Part shown: positions 9,551 to 17,077 of the stretch, in pieces
Position numbering within the stretch: the stretch's first letter is position 1
Layout of the letters: every line of letters starts with the position of its first letter
NCBI RefSeq assembly: GCF_004358755.1
Contig: NZ_SMZY01000002.1
Coordinates: 806,001-870,000, forward strand
Length of the DNA: 64,000 nt
Reading direction: 5' to 3'
Source of the DNA: Peribacillus frigoritolerans
Lineage (GTDB): Bacteria; Bacillota; Bacilli; Bacillales; Bacillaceae
The notes under the pieces: generated by a model
Database searches by the model: none
Told to the model about the DNA's origin: nothing
Seen by the model: the letters and a program-made list of their open reading frames with translations, nothing else
Program-made: the position numbers and the translations under genes

Positions 9551-9934
9551 TTAGTCATTTAAGCCAAATGTCTCAACGACTTTCTTTTCCATTTCTTCGC
9601 CGTAGTTTGCATTATCTTTGATATTTTCCAGCAGATAGGATAATTCTTCATGGATATCTGTCAGTTCAATCGTTATACCATTTACATTAAGATCTATAGG
9701 AATTTCGCTGTCTAATGCCGTTTTCAGCTGCGGCCAAACCGCTGCCGGCAAATTGGTGTAGATAAAGTCTTCATGATGATCCATTATGTAAATAAACGCT
9801 AATTGATCGGAGTCAACCAGCACTTGGCCCGTTGCAGTCAAACCGCTTAAATCATCCTTTTCAAAGGGCTGCGCTTTTAGTATCATTCTTTCTTGATCAA
9901 GTACTGCTTCATTCACTTCAATTCTTCGTTTCAT
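9551..9934 (-). CDS. yjbL: UPF0738 family protein (YjbL)
   Basis: A 127-residue acidic soluble protein with no signal peptide or membrane segment. It resembles YjbL of B. subtilis (UPF0738), whose function is unknown. I place the start at ATG 9934 (MKRRIEVNEAV) because AAGGAGA lies 5 bases upstream, whereas the longer reading to 9961 has no site. It lies between yjbM and yjbK as in B. subtilis. Interspersed repeats flank it on both sides. Confidence 0.8.
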   Translation of the reverse strand: MKRRIEVNEAVLDQERMILKAQPFEKDDLSGLTATGQVLVDSDQLAFIYIMDHHEDFIYTNLPAAVWPQLKTALDSEIPIDLNVNGITIELTDIHEELSYLLENIKDNANYGEEMEKKVVETFGLND

Positions 9935-10030
9935 AAAAATCTCCTTCCAAATCAATTCCACGTCTATTTTATCATATTCCCCTTATGCATGATAAACATT
10001 GAAAACCGGATTTTTAATTGTAATAATAGA

Positions 10031-10068
10031 ATAGAAAAGCGGAATCGCCCGTTTAGCTCCGACAGAAC
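10031..10068. repeat. Dispersed repeat R1, partial copy (left end only)
   Basis: TAGAAAAGCGGAATCGCCCG followed by TTTAGCTCCGAC matches the left end of the copy at 9396. The right end is absent. Confidence 0.65.
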
Positions 10069-10124
10069 ATAGAACACACAATCATTTGTACTTTTTATCT
10101 GATAACCGAAAGGAATTCCATAAT

Positions 10125-10736
10125 ATGACCCAGGAAATTGAAATTGAATATAAGAATCTGCTTACGAAAGAAGAATTTTCCCGGCTGGCTGATTTTTTTC
10201 ATATTGCTGATCATGACTTCAAACACCAGGACAATCACTATTTTGATACGCCTGAATTTCATCTTAAAGAGCGCGGAGCTGCCCTTCGCATTCGCTTTAA
10301 AAACGGCAGGTACGTCCTTACACTAAAAGAACCTGCACCTGTCGGCCTGCTTGAAACTCACCAGGAAATCACGGCAGAGCAAGCGTCAGAGCTTATTTCA
10401 TCAGCTTCTTCTCTTCCAAAAGGCAAAGTTTTAGAACAGATTCACTCACTCGGAATTCATTCTGGAAACATTTCCTTCTTTGGAACTTTATCCACAAATC
10501 GAGCAGAGAAAACCTATAAAAATGGCTTAATTGTTCTTGATCACAGCCGATATATAAATAAAGAGGATTATGAGATTGAATATGAAGTCCTGGATGCAGA
10601 AGAAGGACTTCTTGCTTTCCGCGAACTGCTCGCTTCCCAGCAGGTTCCTTTGCGCAAAACACCAAACAAAATTAAACGTTTTATGACCATAAACGTGAGA
10701 TCGATAATGAGAAGGAGCTTTAAGAGTGGAAATTAA
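10125..10736 (+). CDS. yjbK: CYTH domain protein (YjbK)
   Basis: Start ATG 10125 follows GAAAGGA, giving 203 residues. The N-terminal EIEIEYK is the ExExK signature of the CYTH (CyaB-thiamine triphosphatase) fold. Further positively and negatively charged strands follow ([32 protein letters not shown]), as expected for a tunnel that binds triphosphate with metal. Activity in Bacillus YjbK is a triphosphate hydrolase by family; the physiological substrate is unknown. The stop overlaps the GTG start of the next gene by 11 bases, so the two are coupled. Confidence 0.88.
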   Translation: MTQEIEIEYKNLLTKEEFSRLADFFHIADHDFKHQDNHYFDTPEFHLKERGAALRIRFKNGRYVLTLKEPAPVGLLETHQEITAEQASELISSASSLPKGKVLEQIHSLGIHSGNISFFGTLSTNRAEKTYKNGLIVLDHSRYINKEDYEIEYEVLDAEEGLLAFRELLASQQVPLRKTPNKIKRFMTINVRSIMRRSFKSGN

Positions 10737-11340
10737 TCATATGAAAGCAATGATGCAGCTTCAGGCTTTACGCAGCCTGTCCCAAACGGATACAGATGAT
10801 ACTGCTGGGTCCTCTTCTGTCTCCATGTTCAAAGAGATTTTCCAGTCTTATGTTGATGGACAGACAGATGATGTCCTGCCCCAAGTTAAGCAATCAGCTG
10901 TTCCTTTGACAATGCCGCCGGCAAATATAAGTGTCCGAATTCCCTCTTCTGAACCGGGGGAAAGCAAAGAAATTGACAGCATCATTTCTGAAATGGCAGC
11001 TAAATACAGCGTGGATGAAAAACTGATAAGAGCTGTCATTTCCCAAGAGTCCAGTTTTAACCCAAATGCAAGGAGTGCAGCAGGTGCTTCGGGACTTATG
11101 CAGCTGATGCCAAAAACGGCTCAGTCTCTTGGTGTCATCGATTCATTTGACCCCGCTCAGAATATAGAAGGCGGAACAAAGTATTTAAAGCAGATGCTCA
11201 CAAAATACAACGGCGAAATTCCGCTTGCACTTGCAGCCTATAACGCAGGGCCGGGAAATGTAGATAAGTACGGCGGCATTCCTCCGTTTAAAGAAACCCA
11301 AAACTATGTAAAGAAAATTACTGCTTCTTATTTTGCTTAA
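10726..11340 (+). CDS. yjbJ: Lytic transglycosylase-like SLT domain protein (YjbJ)
   Basis: A 204-residue protein starting at GTG 10726, with GAAGGAG upstream, overlapping yjbK. Residues about 85-200 form an SLT (Slt70 C-terminal) domain: the catalytic Glu108 in [11 protein letters not shown], then [29 protein letters not shown] and [18 protein letters not shown]. These enzymes cleave peptidoglycan between MurNAc and GlcNAc with anhydro product formation. No classical signal peptide is visible in the first 80 low-complexity residues, which is odd for a wall enzyme though usual for YjbJ-type proteins. Confidence 0.88.
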   Translation: MEINHMKAMMQLQALRSLSQTDTDDTAGSSSVSMFKEIFQSYVDGQTDDVLPQVKQSAVPLTMPPANISVRIPSSEPGESKEIDSIISEMAAKYSVDEKLIRAVISQESSFNPNARSAAGASGLMQLMPKTAQSLGVIDSFDPAQNIEGGTKYLKQMLTKYNGEIPLALAAYNAGPGNVDKYGGIPPFKETQNYVKKITASYFA

Positions 11341-11389
11341 AAAAAGAGCCGATTCAAAAGCGATTAACGCTTTGAATCGGCTCTTTTTC
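11341..11389 (+). terminator. Intrinsic terminator after yjbJ
   Basis: A long stem AAAGAGCCGATTCAAAGCG-type arm (AGAGCCGATTCAAA with TTTGAATCGGCTCT) followed by TTTTT, directly at the stop codon. Confidence 0.9.
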
Positions 11390-11420
11390 ATTTCATAGAA
11401 CACATGTCAGGACATATACT

Positions 11421-11545
11421 AAGAAAAGCGCAAGCACCGTTTAGCGCAGGCATGACAGATTAAGGATTCTGCCAGTAAAGACGCTTTTTGCCAATACTTT
11501 CGGATCCGTTCTGGCCAAGGAGCCTGAGCGACTCCGCTTGCCATC
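11421..11545. repeat. Dispersed intergenic repeat R1, copy 3
   Basis: Begins AAGAAAAGCGCAAGCACCG and ends GCGACTCCGCTTGCCATCG, sharing both ends with the copy at 9396; the centre differs (CAGGC pairs with GCCTG further in). It lies in the 380-base gap between yjbJ and yjbI. Besides this repeat and the yjbJ terminator that gap holds only the yjbI promoter region, with no other recognisable element. Confidence 0.7.
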
Positions 11546-11721
11546 GAAGCGCAAAATTTCATACTTCTTATCTTTTAAAAAAGCACCTATCGCCTAAATC
11601 CAGTTTGGCTTATATAATAAGAACATACTGATCGAGGATATCTTTTCAAAGCAGTTTGTTTGAGCAATGGCAGGTCAATTGTTACAATAAGCTTATCTTA
11701 TCAATAAAGGAGATCACAGGC

Positions 11722-12126
11722 ATGGCTGATCAATTTGCAACACCATATGAAGCGATTGGGGAAGATGCACTTTCGCAGCTGGTTGATGCCTTCTATCATA
11801 GAGTGCACAAGCATCCTCTGCTCTCTCCGATTTTTCCTGATGATTTGTCGGAAACAGCTAGAAAACAAAAACAATTTTTAACGCAATACTTAGGCGGACC
11901 GTCTTTATATACAGAAGAACATGGACATCCTATGCTTCGGGCAAGACATTTGCCCTTTCAAATTACGCAAGCAAGAGCCGAGGCGTGGCTATCCTGCATG
12001 GAAGAAGCGATGGAAGATTTAGAGCTTGATGAACGATTTCGGGTATGGTTTTTTGAGCGGCTGGAACTGACAGCCCAGCACATGGTGAACACCCCAGATG
12101 AAAAATCTGAGGGAGCTCCGCAATGA
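11722..12126 (+). CDS. yjbI: Truncated haemoglobin, group II (YjbI)
   Basis: Start ATG 11722 ([13 protein letters not shown]) follows AAAGGAGA and gives 134 residues, close to the 132 of B. subtilis YjbI. An upstream extension of the frame lacks a site. The 2-on-2 globin hallmarks are visible: the [21 protein letters not shown] region, the GGP turn, and the proximal haem ligand His76 in MLRARHLPF. It binds oxygen and is linked by genetic context to YjbH and Spx redox control. The stop overlaps the yjbH start (ATGATG). Confidence 0.92.
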   Translation: MADQFATPYEAIGEDALSQLVDAFYHRVHKHPLLSPIFPDDLSETARKQKQFLTQYLGGPSLYTEEHGHPMLRARHLPFQITQARAEAWLSCMEEAMEDLELDERFRVWFFERLELTAQHMVNTPDEKSEGAPQ

Positions 12127-13004
12127 TGATTCAGCACAGTGAGAATCAAAAATCCGCTCCATTTTTCTCTCACTGTCAAGGCAATTCAAAAAAACCGCTC
12201 GAAATCTATATGTTCATTGATCCTCTCTGCCCTGACTGCTGGGCACTTGAACCGATCATCAAAAAACTGCTGATTGAATATGGAAGATTTTTCACCTTAA
12301 AACCTATCATCAGCGGACGAATTAAAACGCTCAACCAGATGAAACGGAAAAATCCGGCTAATCTTGCACAGGCATGGGAAAAAACAGCCAGTTTAACAGG
12401 GATGTCCTGTGATGGAATCCTCAAGTCTGAAAGTTCAATTTCATCTCCATTTGCAGCTTCGCTTGCGATAAAATCGGCAGAGCTGCAAGGGCGAAAATCA
12501 GGAATACGCTACTTGCGCAAGCTTCAGGAAGTCTTATTTCTTCAAACGAAGAATATTGCAGAAGAAAAAGTTCTTGTCGAAATAGCAAAAGAAGTCGGCC
12601 TTGATACGGAGGAGTTTGTAAAGGATCTTCATTCTGCCAGTGCTGCCAAAGCGCTGCAATGCGATTTGAAAATTTCTGCTGAAATGGACGTTCAGGAAAA
12701 CCCTACACTCACTTTCTTTAATCAGAATGTCGACCAGGAAGGACTGAAAATCAGCGGATATTATCCATATGAAATGTATGTAGGCATCTTATCAGAAATG
12801 CTTGGCGACGTTCCAAAGCCATCTCAGGCTCCGCCGCTTGAAATCTTTTTAAGCTATTTTCAATTTGTTGCTACAGCAGAGATTGCATCCGTTTATAATT
12901 TAACGGCAGAAGATGCTGAAAAAGAAATGAAAAAGTATTTGCTTGCTCAAAAGGTTGAGCGCGTACCGGTGAAGCATGGTACGTTCTGGAGATACATTGG
13001 ATAA
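12123..13004 (+). CDS. yjbH: YjbH (SpxH), ClpXP adaptor for Spx, DsbA-like
   Basis: A 293-residue DsbA-superfamily protein without signal peptide. The thioredoxin-fold active-site motif is CPDC (Cys36, Cys39) in [26 protein letters not shown] supplies the cis-Pro region. B. subtilis YjbH has CPEC there and binds Spx to deliver it to ClpXP; stress makes it aggregate, stabilising Spx. Spx itself is encoded 7 kb away at 20395. It is coupled to yjbI by a 4-base overlap and followed by a terminator. The small RNA RoxS lies just downstream on the other strand. Confidence 0.95.
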   Translation: MMIQHSENQKSAPFFSHCQGNSKKPLEIYMFIDPLCPDCWALEPIIKKLLIEYGRFFTLKPIISGRIKTLNQMKRKNPANLAQAWEKTASLTGMSCDGILKSESSISSPFAASLAIKSAELQGRKSGIRYLRKLQEVLFLQTKNIAEEKVLVEIAKEVGLDTEEFVKDLHSASAAKALQCDLKISAEMDVQENPTLTFFNQNVDQEGLKISGYYPYEMYVGILSEMLGDVPKPSQAPPLEIFLSYFQFVATAEIASVYNLTAEDAEKEMKKYLLAQKVERVPVKHGTFWRYIG

Positions 13005-13012
13005 AAGAAAAA

Positions 13013-13050
13013 AGATCCGGTACAGGGAATTGTACCGGATCTCTTTCTTT
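13013..13050 (+). terminator. Intrinsic terminator after yjbH
   Basis: AGATCCGGTACA pairs with TGTACCGGATCT, followed by CTTTCTTTTT. Confidence 0.9.
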
Positions 13051-13080
13051 TTAATTGAAAACGTTTACTTTCTTATTCTT

Positions 13081-13199
13081 AAAAAGACTCCGCACGGGTA
13101 ATACGGAGTCTTCTGTATGTCTTAACGACAACAAAGGGGATGGGAGAAATTTTTCACGGTCAAACAAAGGGGTAAATGTTTGTTTGTGATTAATTTCAC
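13081..13199 (-). ncRNA. roxS: RoxS/RsaE regulatory small RNA
   Basis: On the minus strand the region reads TGTGAAATTAATCACAAACA, then ACCCCTTTGTTTG, GAAAAATTTCTCCC, ATCCCCTTTGTTG and a GACTCCG/CGGAGTC terminator with five Ts. These blocks, including two C-rich CCCCUUUG motifs and the AAAUUUCUCCC stretch, are the conserved core of Staphylococcus RsaE and Bacillus RoxS, and the position between yjbH and a yizD-like gene is the B. subtilis one. Length about 118 nt fits. RoxS base-pairs with SD regions of central-metabolism mRNAs to limit NADH production. The exact 5' end is inferred from the promoter. Confidence 0.92.
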
Positions 13200-13270
13200 A
13201 TCTATAATATATCAGATATTGTCGACTTATGACAACCCATAGAAATTCATTTCACAAATTTGTCACAAAC
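13184..13270 (-). promoter_or_regulatory. roxS promoter with Rex-like and ResD-like sites
   Basis: A palindrome TGTGAAATTAATCACA (13185-13200) fits the Rex operator pattern TTGTGAAnnnnTTCACAA with one arm imperfect; Rex is known to repress roxS in B. subtilis. Upstream on the minus strand lie a -10 candidate TATATT (13206-13211) and a -35 candidate TTGTCA 18 bases before it. Further upstream, TTTGTGACAAATTTGTGAAA (about 13250-13270) resembles tandem ResD sites, also known for roxS. Promoter and sites are inferred by pattern only. Confidence 0.6.
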
Positions 13271-13327
13271 ATAAATACAGGATGTCTTTCATATTTTTTA
13301 GAAAGGACAAACAAGGAGGATCTAACA

Positions 13328-13504
13328 TTGAAAAACAGCCTTCCTCTGATTATCAGTACCGCTCTGCTATTTATTAGTTTCTTTCTTAATATACTCGGAT
13401 TAATGGAGATGTTTCCATTGCTGATATCTTCTCCGCTTTTGTTTATAGCTATTTTCGTGACACTTTATTTGGTGAATCACCGGAAAACATTTAAGGGGTT
13501 TTGA
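13328..13504 (+). CDS. Small membrane protein (YizD-like position)
   Basis: A 58-residue peptide beginning at TTG 13328 with AAGGAGGATC 8 bases upstream; the frame extends upstream to 13229 but without a site. It has two hydrophobic segments (about residues 4-22 and 27-47) and a basic C terminus (VNHRKTFKGF). No family is recognised. Its place beside roxS corresponds to yizD of B. subtilis, which I recall only by position. Function unknown. Confidence 0.65.
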   Translation: MKNSLPLIISTALLFISFFLNILGLMEMFPLLISSPLLFIAIFVTLYLVNHRKTFKGF

Positions 13505-13612
13505 AGCTGGTTTAACAACAGCATAGCAGTGTCTAAACTTTTGATCAGCTCTTTCCAGCAGAGTTTTTTTGTTAGTTCTCGCAGCCTCACCCGCTTTCCT
13601 CTACGAAGAAAC

Positions 13613-13650
13613 AAAAAAAGAATGCAGCCCCGCATGGCTGCATTCTTCTT
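13613..13650 (-). terminator. Intrinsic terminator after pepF
   Basis: GAATGCAGCC/GGCTGCATTC stem with T-rich flank on the minus strand; it directly abuts the pepF stop. Confidence 0.88.
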
Positions 13651-13652
13651 AT

Positions 13653-15470
13653 TTACTCTGACAAAAGCTGTTCCATCTCATTCAGCTTCTCTTCAAATAC
13701 CTTCAATGCTTCTTCGATTGGCTGCGGTGATGTCATATCCACGCCCGCTTTTTTCAATACTTCAATCGGATAATCCGAGCTTCCTGATTTCAGGAACTCC
13801 AGATAGCGGTCGACCGCAGGCTTTCCTTCTTCAAGGATCTGCTTGCTGAGTGCAGTTGCCGCACTGAAACCGGTAGCATACTGGTACACGTAATAGTTGT
13901 AGTAGAAGTGGGGAATTCTTGCCCATTCAAGGCCAATTTCCTCGTCTACTGCCAAGTGTTCGCCGAAGTATTTTTTGTTTAGATCATAATAAAGCTTCGT
14001 TAATAGATCCGGTGTCAGCGGTTCGCCTTCCTGCGCTTTTTTATGAATGGTATGTTCGTACTCAGCAAACATTGTTTGACGGAACACTGTGCCTCTGAAT
14101 CCTTCTAGATAATGATTCAAGAGATACAGCTGTTTTTTCTTATCATCGATCGTTTTTAGCAGATAGTCATTCAGCAATGCTTCGTTGCATGTAGAAGCTA
14201 CCTCTGCTACGAAGATTGAATAATGGCCATATTGATAAGGCTGGGATTTTCTTGTGTAATAACTGTGCACTGAGTGGCCGAATTCGTGAGCCAGTGTAAA
14301 GAGATTATTCACATTATCCTGCCAGTTCATTAGGATATAAGGGTTTGTGCCGTATGTTCCTGATGAATAGGCACCGCTTCTTTTTCCTTTGTTTTCATGA
14401 ACATCGACCCAGCGGTTTTCAAAGCCTTCATTTAAGATTGCCAAGTAATCTTCACCAAGCGGAGCAAGCCCTTTAAGCAAATAGTCTTTTGCTTCAGCAT
14501 ATGGGATTTTCATTTTCACGTCTTTCACTAGCGGTGTGAAAAGATCGTACATATGAAGTTCATCAAGGCCGAGCACTTTTTTACGGAGCTCAATGTACTT
14601 ATGAAGCAGGTGGAGATTATCGTTGACCGTTTTAACGAGATTCTCATACACTTCTTCAGGAATATTATTATTGCTGAGAGCAGCTTCGCGTGCTGATTGA
14701 TACTTTCTTACCGTTGCGTAGAAGTTATCTTTTTTAACCGCTCCGCTAAGAGTGCTTGCAAATGTGTTCTTGTATTTATCATACGTGCTGTATACAGCTT
14801 TAAACGCATCCTGTCTAACTTTGCGGTCTTCGCTTTCTAGAAAGCGGATATAGCGGCCGTGGGTTACTTCTACCTCTTCGCCGTCCTCATCTTTTATAGA
14901 AGGAAATTCAAGATCTGCATTATTCAGCATGCCGAATGTATTGCTTGATGATCCCAATACATCTGAAGCCTGCGCCAGCAGGGCTTCCTGCTCTGCAGAT
15001 AATACGTGCGGGCGCTGGCGGTTAATTTCATCCAGCGTATGACCGTATACCTTAAGCTCTTCTTTTTCATTTAAGAAGCTTTTGATTTTTGTTTCGTCCA
15101 TGGATAAAATCTCTGGAATGATGTAGGATGAAACACTGCTTGCCTGTGTGTACAGATTTGAAGCACGGTCATTTAAACCCTGGTAGTGGGAATCTCCTGT
15201 GTCCTGGTCATATCTCATGTGGGCATATGTATAAAGCTTTCCTAACCTTTCCATTACAGCATCCTGATATGTAAGTGCTTCTAGAAAAGCATCTGCTGAT
15301 TCTCCAAGCCTGCCCTTGAATTCACCAATTTTAGGCAAGGCAGCTTTCACTTCTTTAAACTCTGCTTCCCAGGCTTCATCATTTTTAAAAATATCTTCTA
15401 GTCTCCATGTATCTTCAACAGCGATATCACTTCGTTTAGGCAATGTTTTTACGGCTGTTTGTTCTGCCAT
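13653..15470 (-). CDS. pepF: Oligoendopeptidase F (M3B metallopeptidase)
   Basis: A 605-residue cytosolic zinc peptidase of family M3B, close to the 609 residues of B. subtilis YjbG. The N-terminal ~110 residues are the PepF alpha-helical lid (TWRLEDIFKNDEAWEAEF). The zinc site HEFGH lies near residue 390 in LAHEFGHSVHSYYT, and the distal ligand region follows in VAEVASTCNEALL. It hydrolyses peptides of about 7-17 residues and is thought to trim imported or signal peptides; YjbG overproduction affects sporulation in Bacillus. AAAGGGGGA lies upstream of the ATG. It is monocistronic with its own terminator. Confidence 0.95.
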   Translation of the reverse strand: MAEQTAVKTLPKRSDIAVEDTWRLEDIFKNDEAWEAEFKEVKAALPKIGEFKGRLGESADAFLEALTYQDAVMERLGKLYTYAHMRYDQDTGDSHYQGLNDRASNLYTQASSVSSYIIPEILSMDETKIKSFLNEKEELKVYGHTLDEINRQRPHVLSAEQEALLAQASDVLGSSSNTFGMLNNADLEFPSIKDEDGEEVEVTHGRYIRFLESEDRKVRQDAFKAVYSTYDKYKNTFASTLSGAVKKDNFYATVRKYQSAREAALSNNNIPEEVYENLVKTVNDNLHLLHKYIELRKKVLGLDELHMYDLFTPLVKDVKMKIPYAEAKDYLLKGLAPLGEDYLAILNEGFENRWVDVHENKGKRSGAYSSGTYGTNPYILMNWQDNVNNLFTLAHEFGHSVHSYYTRKSQPYQYGHYSIFVAEVASTCNEALLNDYLLKTIDDKKKQLYLLNHYLEGFRGTVFRQTMFAEYEHTIHKKAQEGEPLTPDLLTKLYYDLNKKYFGEHLAVDEEIGLEWARIPHFYYNYYVYQYATGFSAATALSKQILEEGKPAVDRYLEFLKSGSSDYPIEVLKKAGVDMTSPQPIEEALKVFEEKLNEMEQLLSE

Positions 15471-15548
15471 AATTATCGAAATCCCCCTTTAAACATGATT
15501 ACCCCAATAATATTCTATATTTTCTTGCAAATCAATCTAAGAGTCTTG

Positions 15549-15707
15549 CTAATTTCCCTGCATATCAGACAAGTCCTGACGGCTGTCGACATCCTTCTCT
15601 CCATTTTCGCGCATCGACTTCGTCATCAGCCATGCAATGGCTCCTGTGCTGACAGCTGTCAAAGTATAATCAAACAGATTGCTTTTCCGTCTTTTTTTAT
15701 AAAACAT
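15549..15707 (-). CDS. Small single-pass membrane protein
   Basis: A 52-residue peptide, MFYKKRRKSNLFDYT onward. I place the start at ATG 15707 because GGAGG lies 7 bases upstream; the longer frame to 15788 would overlap the coiA end and lacks a site. A basic N terminus (KKRRK), one hydrophobic helix (LTAVSTGAIAWLM) and a charged tail ending in DMQGN suggest N-in orientation. It follows coiA on the same strand by about 65 bases. No family is recognised. Confidence 0.55.
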   Translation of the reverse strand: MFYKKRRKSNLFDYTLTAVSTGAIAWLMTKSMRENGEKDVDSRQDLSDMQGN

Positions 15708-15771
15708 CTTCATTCCTCCATTCGTAATCTCTCTTCCATAGGTTGCTTCGTCCTTCCGCTGTTCATTCAAA

Positions 15772-16965
15772 TCATTTAGATTGAGCAAATAGCTCTATAA
15801 CCATCTCATCTCTTTTTAATAAATCAGCAGATGAACTCTGCCATGTGATTTCTCTCTGTTTGACATATTTGTTTTTATGAACACGCTGAAGCAGTCCCAT
15901 GTGTGATAATGTTTCTAAATATTCAAGAATAGGTGCACCAATAGGAAGCATTTTCAAATGAGAAAGTTCACGTACATTAATGGATGAGTCCGTCCTTATT
16001 TCCCGGGTCACTTCTTCAAGAGTAAAAATCGTATGTTTCTGAATTTGATCTATGAACAATAGAATCTTGGTTTGCCAAAAGTAGATGCGGGAATCAAACA
16101 GATAGCCCGTATTGATTGGAAGAAAAGCTTCAGGAGGAATGTGGGATAGTGGAATATGCTTTTTTTCATAAAGTTCTTTCTGAAGTAATATCAGCTCAGG
16201 CGGAAGATGGAAAGCAGGTTTTAACCGATGTGATTTGATGAGGTGAATCCATTTTGAAAGATGAGGTTTAATGGAGTTTGTTTTTGGACATTGAAGATCA
16301 GAAATAGAAGTTTGATTTAGCGGCAAATATCTTGGAATAGCGAAGAAGATTTGTTTTGAAAAAGGAATGAGATGTTCAAGTATGAGGAATGCCTGCATTT
16401 CAGAGCAGTAAGTATAGATAGATGGCGGATCAAGCGGAGATTCGCATGTTCTTGTAAACAGCCATTGAAAAGGAGAAATGCGAAAGGTGTGACTGCTTAA
16501 TCTTGCCGTTTTTTTAGCGCCTAATATCCACATAGTCTCAATACCGGCTTGTTTATATCGGCTGGTCCGTTTTGAAAAAAGAGCAGCCGGAATGACTGAG
16601 CATTGATATTCAATAGCTGTGTATCTTTTTCTATTTTTAAAGAAGACATCGGGACGCTGCGAGATACTTGGCAGGTACTGTTCAAGCTTGGCACTTAGTA
16701 CACTTTGTCCCTGCAGCCATTTATACAGCTGGAGCTTTCCATTCAGGTGGTACTCGCTTTCAGGCTCTGTTTCTATGGTGCATGCTTTATTTTTTTGGTG
16801 AGCAAAATGAGGAACTTTAATGCTTCCGATCTTTAAATCAAGCGGATTTTCACATACAGGACAGTAAAATGTTTCTTCCCTTCTTTCTTGCATGAGGATC
16901 GTTGCATCCCACTGCTTTTCCCAAAGGTTCATCATCGTTCCTTTGCCGTTTTTGGCAATTAACAT
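15772..16965 (-). CDS. coiA: Competence protein CoiA
   Basis: A 397-residue protein. The N-terminal part has a zinc-ribbon-like CxxC (FYCPVCENPLDL) followed by HFAHQKNKAC. A restriction-endonuclease-like core follows (DVFFKNRKRYTAIEYQCS, with the E-x-Q pattern of PD-(D/E)XK nucleases). The rest is poorly conserved, as in CoiA elsewhere. CoiA is a late competence protein that promotes recombination of transforming DNA. AGGAGC is 11 bases before ATG 16965. A -10-like TATAAT lies in the short upstream gap, and no clear ComK box was verified. In B. subtilis it lies between mecA and pepF, as here. Confidence 0.85.
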   Translation of the reverse strand: MLIAKNGKGTMMNLWEKQWDATILMQERREETFYCPVCENPLDLKIGSIKVPHFAHQKNKACTIETEPESEYHLNGKLQLYKWLQGQSVLSAKLEQYLPSISQRPDVFFKNRKRYTAIEYQCSVIPAALFSKRTSRYKQAGIETMWILGAKKTARLSSHTFRISPFQWLFTRTCESPLDPPSIYTYCSEMQAFLILEHLIPFSKQIFFAIPRYLPLNQTSISDLQCPKTNSIKPHLSKWIHLIKSHRLKPAFHLPPELILLQKELYEKKHIPLSHIPPEAFLPINTGYLFDSRIYFWQTKILLFIDQIQKHTIFTLEEVTREIRTDSSINVRELSHLKMLPIGAPILEYLETLSHMGLLQRVHKNKYVKQREITWQSSSADLLKRDEMVIELFAQSK

Positions 16966-17035
16966 AGCTTTTCATCAGCTCCTATCATATGATTATCTTC
17001 TTCATTATATACAAAATTTTCACTATTGCGGAATT

Positions 17036-17077
17036 AAAAAAGACACACCGTTTTTCGACACGGCATGTCTTTTCTTT
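17036..17077 (-). terminator. Intrinsic terminator after cls
   Basis: AAGACATGCCGTG... pairs with ACGGTGTGTCTT on the minus strand, followed by a T-run. It lies directly after the cls stop and upstream of coiA. Confidence 0.8.

Noticed and set aside
10393-10665. Minus-strand ORF opposite yjbK
   Set aside because: Shadow of the CYTH gene; no site or pattern.
13529-13849. Plus-strand ORF over the pepF 3' end
   Set aside because: Antisense to pepF and its terminator, with no ribosome-binding site.
16966-17035. ComK box upstream of coiA
   Set aside because: AAAATTTT is present but lacks the AAAA-N5-TTTT spacing, and no second half was found.
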